From positions 62,001-126,000 of the forward strand of contig DCVA01000024.1 in assembly GCA_002327925.1 (NCBI GenBank): a stretch of DNA of 64,000 nt. The letters run 5' to 3'. Below, one piece after another: positions 43,676 to 55,203 of this stretch. Numbering within the stretch: the stretch's first letter is position 1; every line of letters starts with the position of its first letter. The translations under genes and the position numbers were made by a program. The notes under the pieces were generated by a model. It had not been told where the DNA came from, did no database searches, and saw nothing but the letters and a program-made list of their open reading frames with translations. The DNA is from Anaerolineales bacterium UBA2200. GTDB lineage: Bacteria; Chloroflexota; Anaerolineae; UBA2200.

Positions 43676-44065
43676 TCATTCGTCTTCCCGAACGCTGAAT
43701 GCCGTAGGCAACCTTCGTCGCTGTGAACGCTCCAGCTTCTCCTGGCACTTGATGCAGGTTGTGGTAGCCGGAACTGCCTCCAGTCGTGCCGGGTCAATGG
43801 GCAGGTGGCAGACCTCGCAGATACCGTAGCTACCTTTGTAGGCAACCTGCAGAGCGTGTTCGACCGCCAGCAGTTTGTTCTCCAGGGTTCGGATGATGGC
43901 CAGCGTCTTTTCCCGTTCGTAGATGTCGGATGCGGCGTCCACAGAGTCCTCACCGCCATCAATGACTCGTTCTACCTCGTCCTCCAGGTAAGCCCTCAGG
44001 CGCCTCAACTCAACCTGGGTACGATCACGTTCGGCCTTCAGTCCTCTGATCTTTTCCGCGTTCAT
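43676..44065 (-). CDS. TraR/DksA-type C4 zinc-finger protein
   Basis: A 129-residue protein with a coiled-coil N-terminal half and a C4 zinc finger (Cys 83, 86, 104 and 107; ICEVCHLPIDP and CIKCQEKLER). Between the helices it has DSVDAA (40-45), which fits the DxxDxA tip that DksA uses inside the RNA polymerase secondary channel. It could therefore modulate transcription initiation, perhaps with ppGpp, although many such proteins are uncharacterised. It follows apt by 19 bases on the same strand and precedes porG, so it is probably in the same transcript. Confidence 0.88.
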   Translation of the reverse strand: MNAEKIRGLKAERDRTQVELRRLRAYLEDEVERVIDGGEDSVDAASDIYEREKTLAIIRTLENKLLAVEHALQVAYKGSYGICEVCHLPIDPARLEAVPATTTCIKCQEKLERSQRRRLPTAFSVREDE

Positions 44066-44084
44066 CGTTCTACACCCGCGCGCT

Positions 44085-44597
44085 CTAGAACTTGATCAGC
44101 GAAAAGACATCATAGCCCCTGAGCTTCTCCATCCCGTTCAGGGGGGTGATGTCCACCAGGAACACGATACCCACCACTTTGCCGCCGAGCTTTTCGATCA
44201 GCTCAGCTGCAGCCTTCGCCGACCCGCCTGTGGCCAGCACGTCATCCACCAGCAGCACGCGTTGACCTGGCTGGATAGCATCCTTGTGGATCTCCAGCGT
44301 GTTCGTGCCATACTCCAGAGTATAGCTCGCACCGATCTTGTCCCCCGGCAGCTTGCCTGGTTTGCGAATGGGGATAAAGCCGGCAGCCAGCTCGTAGGCC
44401 ATCGGGGCGCCGAAGATGAACCCTCTCGATTCGATCGCGGCTACCAGGTCAATATCCTGGTCGATGTAGCGATCCACGAGCGCGTCGATCGCCTCCTGGA
44501 AGGCATCTGGGTCCTTGATCAAGGTAGTAATATCCTTGAACAAAACACCCTTCACAGGAAAGTCGGGTACATCGCGGATCATCTTTGCCAGATTCAT
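44085..44597 (-). CDS. apt: Adenine phosphoribosyltransferase
   Basis: A 170-residue Apt that salvages adenine to AMP using PRPP. It has VPDFPVKGVLFKDITTLIKD at the N-terminus, AAIESRGFIFGAPMAYEL, and the PRPP loop VLLVDDVLATGGSAKAA. AGGAGG lies six bases before ATG 44597. A longer in-frame start at 44708 falls upstream of the promoter. It heads the unit apt-traR/dksA, perhaps continuing into por. Confidence 0.97.
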   Translation of the reverse strand: MNLAKMIRDVPDFPVKGVLFKDITTLIKDPDAFQEAIDALVDRYIDQDIDLVAAIESRGFIFGAPMAYELAAGFIPIRKPGKLPGDKIGASYTLEYGTNTLEIHKDAIQPGQRVLLVDDVLATGGSAKAAAELIEKLGGKVVGIVFLVDITPLNGMEKLRGYDVFSLIKF

Positions 44598-44639
44598 GTT
44601 CGCCTCCTCAATCGACCTGTGGCCCGTAAAACCGCGCCG

Positions 44640-44668
44640 ATTGTATCCCAAAACCAGCCAAATGGCAA
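44640..44668 (-). promoter_or_regulatory. apt promoter
   Basis: On the minus strand TTGCCA (44663-44668), a 17-base spacer and TACAAT (44640-44645) precede ATG 44597. The promoter diverges from that of the beta-propeller gene. Confidence 0.78.
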
Positions 44669-44691
44669 ACCCTTTGCGCCATCGGACATCG

Positions 44692-44720
44692 TTGCGCACT
44701 GTGGCCATCCATGGTATACT
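44692..44720 (+). promoter_or_regulatory. Promoter for the secreted beta-propeller gene
   Basis: TTGCGC (44692-44697), a 17-base spacer and TATACT (44715-44720) precede ATG 44763, which has GGAGG upstream. Confidence 0.72.
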
Positions 44721-44762
44721 GGCGATAGCTCGTGAATGCAGCTGAACACTGGAGGCTAGGCA

Positions 44763-49460
<4,698 letters not shown>

Positions 49461-49518
49461 GGGTCCCGAGAGCCGGTTCCGCATTCAGCCGCAACACCTG
49501 ATGCTGCCGCAGCACGCC

Positions 49519-49540
49519 CCACCCGGCGGGTGGTTTATCT
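49519..49540 (+). terminator. Intrinsic terminator after the PfkB kinase
   Basis: CCACCC (49519-49524), loop GGC and GGGTGG (49528-49533) are followed by TTTATCT. The metG gene converges from the other side. Confidence 0.6.
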
Positions 49541-49547
49541 CGGCCGC

Positions 49548-51092
49548 TCAGGCCTCGTACTTGGGAAACAGCACTCCCCCCGGCTGCACCACTGTGCCCG
49601 GCAGGTATGAGCCAAGGCGCATCTGGTCATTCCAGCTTCCCGGACCGGACGGCTCGATCCCCAGTTGCGCCAGCAGCTCCGGGCCCTTCCGTGGGATCAC
49701 CGGCGAGAAGGCATAACCCAGCAGACGCAGAACGTCCATCAGGTTGTAAAGCACTGTCGCCAGGCGTCTGGCCGCACCCTCGTCTCCATTCTTGCGGGCC
49801 TTGGCCAGCTCCCAGGGTGCGGTGACCTGCACGTACTTGTTGGCCTCCACAACCAGGCTGCCGAGCTGGATCAGCACCTCCTGAAGCGCATCCGCCTCCA
49901 GCGACCTCTCCAGGCTCGACCTCAACGCTTCCGCCGGCTTGAGCAACTGCCCATCTGCCTGTGTGGTCTCGTCTAGCGGGGCCGGAACCGCGCCGTCAAA
50001 GTAGCGCACCACCATCTGGACGGTCCGGTTCAGAAGGTTGCCCAGATCGTTGGCCAGATCCGCGTTGTAGCGCCGGGCAAACGCCGACTCGGTATAGTCC
50101 CAGTCCGCTCCAAAGGCGCCCTCGCGCAGGAAGTAGTAGCGCACGGCGTCGGAGCCAAACCGCCGCGCCAGGTCAAAGGGATCAATCACATTGCCCGTGG
50201 TCTTGCTCAGCTTCTGGCCATCCTTGGTCAGCCAGCCGTGGGCGAACACCCGCTTGGGCACAGGCAGTCCGACCGCCATCAACATCGCCGGCCAGTACAG
50301 ACAGTGAAAGCGGATGATCTCCTTGGCCATCAGATGCACGTCGGCCGGCCAGTAGCGATAGAAGGTCCTTTCGTCGTCTCCATAGCCGATGGCCGTGATG
50401 TAGTTGAGTAAGGCGTCCACCCAGACGTAGAGCACCTGCTTCGGGTCGCCGGGTAGCGGCACTCCCCAGTGCACACGCTCGCGCGAGATGGAAAAATCCT
50501 GCAGACCCTGCCGCAGAACTCCCAGCAGCTCGTTGCGCCGCGTCTCAGGCAGGACAAAGTCCGTCTCACCAACCAGGTGCGCGAGCCTGTCCTGGTAGCG
50601 CGACAGGGCGAAGAAGTAGTTCTCCTCCTCCGTCCACTCGCAGTCGCGCTTGTGGATCGGGCACAGGTGCTCAGGAAGCAGCTCTTCTGGCTGGAAGAAT
50701 GCCTCACACCGGGGGCAGTACCAGCCCTTGTACTGGCCGCGGTACACATCCCCCGAAGCTAGCAGGGCGGCGGCGAACTTGCTGACTGCCTGGATGTGCC
50801 GTTCATCTGTGGTGCGCACAAAGTAGTCGTTGGAGATGTCCAGGGTACGCCAGGCATCTCTGAACTGGGCCACTACCGTGTCGCAGTATTCTTTTGGAGT
50901 GATCTTCTTCTCCGCTGCGACTCGTTCGATGTTCTGCCCGTGCTCGTCCGTGCCTGTGAGGAAGAAGACGTCGTCACCCATCAGTCTATGGTAACGCGCC
51001 AGCACATCAGCCGCGATGGTAGTGTAGGCGTGTCCCATGTGCGGTACGTCGTTCACGTAGTAGATCGGTGTGGTGATGTAGAACTTGGCCAT
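49548..51092 (-). CDS. metG: Methionyl-tRNA synthetase
   Basis: A 514-residue class I synthetase that charges tRNA-Met. The HIGH-type motif is PHMGHAYT (residues 17-24), the KMSKS-type loop is KLSKT (294-298), a Zn/knuckle insertion has CPRC and CPIHKRDC, and the anticodon-binding helical domain follows (WELAKARKNGDE). It lacks the C-terminal tRNA-binding domain found in longer MetRS. The start is ATG 51092 with AGGAGG upstream. The reading frame stays open farther upstream only because of the T-box leader. Expression is predicted to be controlled by that leader. Confidence 0.97.
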   Translation of the reverse strand: MAKFYITTPIYYVNDVPHMGHAYTTIAADVLARYHRLMGDDVFFLTGTDEHGQNIERVAAEKKITPKEYCDTVVAQFRDAWRTLDISNDYFVRTTDERHIQAVSKFAAALLASGDVYRGQYKGWYCPRCEAFFQPEELLPEHLCPIHKRDCEWTEEENYFFALSRYQDRLAHLVGETDFVLPETRRNELLGVLRQGLQDFSISRERVHWGVPLPGDPKQVLYVWVDALLNYITAIGYGDDERTFYRYWPADVHLMAKEIIRFHCLYWPAMLMAVGLPVPKRVFAHGWLTKDGQKLSKTTGNVIDPFDLARRFGSDAVRYYFLREGAFGADWDYTESAFARRYNADLANDLGNLLNRTVQMVVRYFDGAVPAPLDETTQADGQLLKPAEALRSSLERSLEADALQEVLIQLGSLVVEANKYVQVTAPWELAKARKNGDEGAARRLATVLYNLMDVLRLLGYAFSPVIPRKGPELLAQLGIEPSGPGSWNDQMRLGSYLPGTVVQPGGVLFPKYEA

Positions 51093-51124
51093 GTTGCCTC
51101 CTCCTGTGCCCGTCAGAACAACAA

Positions 51125-51432
51125 GGCCCCGTCCGACAGGGACGAGGCCATTGCTCGTGATACCACCCTTGTTTGCCGCCGGCTCGCGCCGGCCGCCTTT
51201 GCCAGTGCTTATACTCGTGCACTGCGCCCCGTTAACGGTGGGCTGCCCGGCACGGCCTAGTGGGGGCAATATTCGCTGCCCCGTTCGGCCTGCAGCTCTG
51301 AGGGCATTTTCTGCGGCTCCGTCGCGCTGCCTCTCAACCCGACACTCCTCCCGACCAGGGTCTAGTGCCCTCGAGCAGCTCTCTGTGGCGTTGGAGGCCG
51401 CATACTCGTCCTCTTCATCGCTCTTGCTGTAG
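51125..51432 (-). promoter_or_regulatory. T-box riboswitch leader of metG
   Basis: The roughly 340-base leader contains the T-box core AGGGTGGTATCACG on the minus strand (51169-51156). Antiterminator: AGGG (51169-51166) pairs with CCCT (51141-51138), ACGAG (51158-51154) pairs with CTCGT (51146-51142), and between them is the 7-base bulge TGGTATC, whose TGGT can pair with the tRNA ACCA end. Alternative terminator: GGCCTCGTCC (51149-51140) pairs with GGACGGGGCC (51134-51125), followed by TTGTTGTTCT. The two folds share bases and exclude each other. Upstream are GAGGACGAGTA- and AGAGAG-like stem I elements, and a CAGTGC/GCACTG stem III. An ATG triplet at 51305-51307 could be the specifier, but it can also pair within stem I, so this is unproven. 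Confidence 0.88.
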
Positions 51433-51438
51433 TTTGTC

Positions 51439-51466
51439 ATTCTATGGACATTGCCCCGTTTGTCAA
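51439..51466 (-). promoter_or_regulatory. metG promoter
   Basis: On the minus strand TTGACA (51461-51466), a 16-base spacer and TAGAAT (51439-51444) place the transcript start near 51432, at the 5' end of the T-box leader. It is back to back with the SOS cassette promoter. Confidence 0.82.
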
Positions 51467-51501
51467 GCCTTGCGCTCCCCTGGGTATCCTGTGCCTCAAT
51501 C

Positions 51502-51530
51502 TTGACAATAGAACAGATGTTCTGTATAAT
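51502..51530 (+). promoter_or_regulatory. Promoter of the imuA-imuB cassette with LexA-type SOS box in the spacer
   Basis: TTGACA (51502-51507) and TATAAT (51525-51530) are consensus boxes 17 bases apart. The spacer contains the palindrome AGAACAGATGTTCT (51510-51523), an exact GAAC-N4-GTTC match to the Bacillus/actinobacterial DinR/LexA operator (core CGAACRNRYGTTYG). LexA bound here would occlude RNA polymerase. Confidence 0.88.
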
Positions 51531-51570
51531 GCGGTTGCATCAATATCCCGCAGCGGGTGCAAAAACAGGC

Positions 51571-52335
51571 ATGAGTGAAACAGACAGGCTCAAGAAACTG
51601 GAAACAGCCGTTCATGACATTCAGCAGCGCTACGGTTCTCTGGCTCTCATGCAGGGCAAGCCGGCGTCCTTTGGAACGGAAGGCGCTATCCCTCACATCC
51701 CTACCGGCTTCCCTACCCTGGATGAGGCTCTCGGCATTGGCGGGTTGGCCAGAGGACGAGTGAGCGAAATTCTCGGTCCGGCCACCTCCGGCAAGACTAC
51801 TCTGGCCCTCCATTTCCTGGCTCAGGCTCAGGCCGGCGGCGGGCTGGTAGGCTATATCGACTGCGCACACACTCTGGACCCGGATTACGCCCATCATTGC
51901 GGGGTGGACCTGGCGCGTCTGGTCATCTTTAATCCGCACAATCCACAAGAAGCCCTGGCGATGACCGATGTCGCAGCATCAAATGACGCTCTTACAGCCC
52001 TGGTTTTTGACGCTCCACATGACCTGTGGAACGACACGACGCCTTCCCTGGCGAGCGCCATGGATCATTGGATGGCACCTCTTCACCGGGCTGGCACAGC
52101 CCTTGTTTTCCTTCGCGCTCCGGTAGCTTCTATGACTTCGAGCCTCAGGTCTCTGGCACACTATGCCTCTGTCCGGATCTACATCACGCGCGAGCGCTGG
52201 CTGCGTCACTATGAAAACATCCAGGGCTGCGAGGCACAGGCAGAAATCTTGAAGAACCGGCTTGCGGCAGCCGGTCGCAAAGCCGCCATCCTACTCCATT
52301 TCTATGGCACAGAGTCCGGCAATGGCAGGAGATGA
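51571..52335 (+). CDS. RecA-like mutasome protein (ImuA-type)
   Basis: A 254-residue RecA-core ATPase fragment. The Walker A is GPATSGKTT in EILGPATSGKTTLALHFL, a short RecA-like segment IPTGFPTLDEALGIGGLARG precedes it, and Walker B-like ALVFDAPH follows. RecA's DNA-binding loops and C-terminal domain appear reduced. ImuA proteins partner ImuB and DnaE2 in damage-induced mutagenesis. The start is ATG 51571, the first good codon after the promoter. An upstream in-frame reading at 51451 lies before it. ImuB follows six bases downstream. Confidence 0.85.
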   Translation: MSETDRLKKLETAVHDIQQRYGSLALMQGKPASFGTEGAIPHIPTGFPTLDEALGIGGLARGRVSEILGPATSGKTTLALHFLAQAQAGGGLVGYIDCAHTLDPDYAHHCGVDLARLVIFNPHNPQEALAMTDVAASNDALTALVFDAPHDLWNDTTPSLASAMDHWMAPLHRAGTALVFLRAPVASMTSSLRSLAHYASVRIYITRERWLRHYENIQGCEAQAEILKNRLAAAGRKAAILLHFYGTESGNGRR

Positions 52336-52341
52336 CCCGGG

Positions 52342-53538
52342 ATGTCCATTCTCTACTGCTCCATCCCTCATTTTGCCACGGCGCTGATGCAACGCGATGA
52401 CCCGACCCTGACCAGGCGCCCCCTGATCTTGCTGGGTCCCGACGGACACGTTTTTGATGCTTCTGGGGACGCAACTTCCTGCGGAGTTATCCCGGGCATC
52501 CCCGGTCGCGCTGCCGAGGTACGTTGCCCGAGCGCACGGCTGATGGAAGTCAACCTGGCTCACTGCCGCGCCCAACTCGAAACTCTGTGGCAGACTCTGG
52601 AGCGCAACAGCCCGGCAGTAGAGCCGCATGGTTGCGGATGTGCTTATGTCGACCTCGCAGGATTGACGCGGGGCGAGGACGATGCTGTAGCTTTTTGCAG
52701 TCAAATCGGCCAGGTCATCCGGCGCGAGCTCGGGGAGCCATTGCAGCCGGCGCTGGGCTGGAATAGTACCAAGTTCACAGCACAGGCAGCGGCATGGCGC
52801 ACCCAGGCAGGGCGCCTTCTGTCAGTGCCCGCAGTGCGCGAGGTGACCTTCCTGCGTCCCCTGCCCGTCACCCTCTTGCCGCTGAATGAGGATTCTCTTC
52901 TGCGGCTCGGCTTCCTGGGACTGCATACACTCGGACAATATGCTGCCCTGCCACCCGATGCCGTGCTACAACAGTTCGGCCCGGCCGGAAAGCTGGCCTT
53001 GCAGTGTGCCAGAGGCGAGGATAACCGGCCCGTTATCCCCCGCTCACAGGAACAGCAACTGACCGCCGGCTGCGATTGCGACGCCCCCAACGGCGAACGT
53101 GAACTGCTGCTGGCTGTCCTGCGTCGTCTGGTCGAGCCTCTGCTGCGCGACCTGCGTGACAATCTGCGTGCCTGTGGTCAGATCCGCCTGACTGTGCAAC
53201 TGGTCGATGGCAGTACCCAGGAACAGGAGCGCACCTTGCTTCAACCCACATCCGATGAGAAGCGCACTCTGCTCGTACTGGGACAACTGCTGGACGCCAT
53301 TTCCTGGACCACGGCCGCCATGGGGCTTCAGATAACACTGGAACGAATTCAGGACAGTATGGCAACTCAACTGACCATTTTCCCTTCCCTCGGAGGGAAA
53401 GAGCACCAGCTATCAGACGTGCAAAACTATCTAACGGCGCGCTTTGGCACCAATCGCCTGCGGCGAGCCACCCTGGAACACCCGGCCGCCCCACTTCCAG
53501 AGTGGCGCGCCAACTGGCTGGAGTGGGAAAGCGCATGA
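52342..53538 (+). CDS. imuB: ImuB-type inactive Y-family DNA polymerase homologue
   Basis: A 398-residue Y-family protein. The first metal motif of DinB (DxDCFF) is replaced by LYCSIPHF, and the SIDE/IDE motif appears as AYVDLAGLTR, so the catalytic acids are missing. This is normal for ImuB. A helix-hairpin-helix-like little-finger region follows (LRLGFLGLHTLGQYAALP). QLTIF at 343-347 looks like a beta-clamp-binding motif. ImuB is thought to be the hub that recruits DnaE2 to the clamp. The stop overlaps the DUF6504 gene (ATGA). Confidence 0.9.
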   Translation: MSILYCSIPHFATALMQRDDPTLTRRPLILLGPDGHVFDASGDATSCGVIPGIPGRAAEVRCPSARLMEVNLAHCRAQLETLWQTLERNSPAVEPHGCGCAYVDLAGLTRGEDDAVAFCSQIGQVIRRELGEPLQPALGWNSTKFTAQAAAWRTQAGRLLSVPAVREVTFLRPLPVTLLPLNEDSLLRLGFLGLHTLGQYAALPPDAVLQQFGPAGKLALQCARGEDNRPVIPRSQEQQLTAGCDCDAPNGERELLLAVLRRLVEPLLRDLRDNLRACGQIRLTVQLVDGSTQEQERTLLQPTSDEKRTLLVLGQLLDAISWTTAAMGLQITLERIQDSMATQLTIFPSLGGKEHQLSDVQNYLTARFGTNRLRRATLEHPAAPLPEWRANWLEWESA

Positions 53539-53792
53539 CCAGACTGCCTCTCACCGCCGAGCATATCCAGATCAGCACCAGGGAAGAACGCCCGGCCACG
53601 TTTGACTGGCGTGGGGAGACACATTACATCCAGGAGATCAACAGACGCTGGCGAATCGATGCGGGCTGGTGGGATCCAGGCATTCGTACCTGTCGAGAGT
53701 ACTGGGAGGTGGTGACGGATACGGGTCTCCTGTGCGTGATCCATCACGATCTTCCGGAAGGGGAGTGGTATCTGAGCCGGCTCTACGACTGA
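53535..53792 (+). CDS. DUF6504-like small protein coupled to imuB
   Basis: An 85-residue protein whose ATG at 53535 overlaps the imuB stop. It has an FDWRGETHYIQEINRRWRID beta-strand segment and a C-terminal REYWEVVTDTG...WYLSRLYD pattern that match a small conserved family (DUF6504) seen next to ImuB. The coupling argues for a role in the mutasome. Biochemical function is unknown. Convergent with the MFS gene after a 48-base gap. Confidence 0.8.
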   Translation: MTRLPLTAEHIQISTREERPATFDWRGETHYIQEINRRWRIDAGWWDPGIRTCREYWEVVTDTGLLCVIHHDLPEGEWYLSRLYD

Positions 53793-53840
53793 CTTGCTCA
53801 AGCGAGCCGGACGGGCGCACCCAGACGCGACCCTGGGTAC

Positions 53841-55103
53841 TTATGCCATCGCCTGCCCGGCCACTCCTGACTTGCGGGCAAACAGGGCAAACCCAGCCAG
53901 TCGTAGCACTGCCCCGGCAATCAGTGCAACCGGGATCCCAACGCCATCGGCCAGCCAGGTTCCCAGGAAAGGACCCAGGATGGTGGAGAGGTACTGCAGG
54001 CTGGCCGCCAGAGCGACAAAGGTCGCGCTGTATTCAGCAGGAATCGTACGCATCAATTCATCGAAAAAGACCAGATCGACACCCGCCTGAAAGATACCTG
54101 CCAGACTGGCCAGAACCAGAATCCATTCCACGCGGCGGGTCACCCCTACCAACGCCGGGTAGAGGCCCATCGCGAATACGGTGCATAACAGGGCAAACTG
54201 CGAGCCACGAGAACGGGACAACTTGGCCCACAGGACATACCCCAACAGGGTTGTGGCGGTCTGCGCCGTGTGGATCAACCCGATCCACGAGTCCGAGGCC
54301 TGCACAACGCGCACATAGTAAAGAGGGAAGAGGGGAATCGTGAGCACGGCGCCTGTGGCATAGACAAAGCGTTTGCTGACGAACGACACGAAAGCCGGGT
54401 GAGCGCGCACAAAAGCCATCACTCCCCGCATACGCTCCCTTAGCGGCAGAGCCACAGCTCCTGATGCGCGGGGCTCCACATCAGGCAGCTCGATGTGGCT
54501 GGAATAGTAGTAGCTGAGCAAGCCGCCCAGGGAAAGGGCCAGGAACACAAGCTGGTAGTTGAGTGGAAATCTCAGTCGGTCCAGCACCAGGCCAGCCGCA
54601 GCCACTGTGACCGCGGTCGTTAGCCCCAGAATGGACCAGCGCCGGCTCATCAGCTCGTAACGACCTTTCGGCCCGGCAACCGCGTTCATCACCACGGAGA
54701 ACGAGATGTTGAGCACGGTCTGGGGAAGCGTGGCCATGGCCCAGATGAGCAGCACCACCTGGATGAGGCTGCTGCGCGGCACGAGGAAGGGTGCCAGTCC
54801 GGTAAGAGCATAGGACGACACTACCAGCAAACGGGACAGGCTGAACCAGGGCACGACGTTGCGCTGTTTCTGAAGAAAGCGCCCCGCCAGGATGGCAAAG
54901 AAGAATCCGGTAAGAGCCGGCATTGAGGTGATCAATCCGACCTGCAGGTTGCTGGCATCCAGACGCGTGAGGAAAACCGGCAAGAACGGGCTGGCAGCAT
55001 TAGCGAGGCCAATGCCGATGGCATCGACCTGTACGTTTCTAAAGTTTTCTCTCTGTACAGGCGTTACGCCATCCGGCGCTACAGACCAGCGAAAGAGCTT
55101 CAT
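53841..55103 (-). CDS. MFS-type transporter, interposed in the SOS cassette
   Basis: A 420-residue major-facilitator protein with twelve predicted helices. The first half has AILAGRFLQKQRNVVPWFSL, a cytoplasmic-loop motif between helices 2 and 3. A large central loop precedes the second half. The substrate is unknown. It lies on the minus strand between DUF6504 and dnaE2. Its promoter ends 8 bases before the ATG with no ribosome site, so its message is probably leaderless. It appears unrelated to the DNA-repair genes, but its position is notable. Confidence 0.83.
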   Translation of the reverse strand: MKLFRWSVAPDGVTPVQRENFRNVQVDAIGIGLANAASPFLPVFLTRLDASNLQVGLITSMPALTGFFFAILAGRFLQKQRNVVPWFSLSRLLVVSSYALTGLAPFLVPRSSLIQVVLLIWAMATLPQTVLNISFSVVMNAVAGPKGRYELMSRRWSILGLTTAVTVAAAGLVLDRLRFPLNYQLVFLALSLGGLLSYYYSSHIELPDVEPRASGAVALPLRERMRGVMAFVRAHPAFVSFVSKRFVYATGAVLTIPLFPLYYVRVVQASDSWIGLIHTAQTATTLLGYVLWAKLSRSRGSQFALLCTVFAMGLYPALVGVTRRVEWILVLASLAGIFQAGVDLVFFDELMRTIPAEYSATFVALAASLQYLSTILGPFLGTWLADGVGIPVALIAGAVLRLAGFALFARKSGVAGQAMA

Positions 55104-55111
55104 CGCGTTGC

Positions 55112-55140
55112 ATACTATCCCTGTTTTTGCAGCCGGTCAA
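55112..55140 (-). promoter_or_regulatory. Promoter of the MFS gene, leaderless message
   Basis: On the minus strand TTGACC (55135-55140), a 17-base spacer and TAGTAT (55112-55117) sit 8 bases before ATG 55103, implying a transcription start at or within about two bases of the start codon. Confidence 0.75.
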
Positions 55141-55203
55141 ACCGCGCCTCCAATATCGGCCCTCCCTGGAAGGGGCTCCCGGCTCAAAGGAGCATGATCT
55201 GGC

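Noticed and set aside
51305..51307. Confident AUG specifier codon of the T-box
   Set aside because: The triplet is in the right general region but can pair with GAGGGCA in stem I and is not followed by a purine, so it is only mentioned as a candidate.
51093..51440. N-terminal extension of MetG by about 116 residues
   Set aside because: The region is the T-box leader, not protein coding. The first residues of MetG (MAKFYITTPIYYVN) begin at 51092 behind AGGAGG.
52342..53538. Active DinB/Pol IV polymerase
   Set aside because: The DxD and SIDE-type catalytic acids are missing, which fits ImuB rather than DinB.
55104..55203. A second LexA box upstream of dnaE2
   Set aside because: No GAAC-N4-GTTC or close variant is present between the MFS gene and dnaE2.
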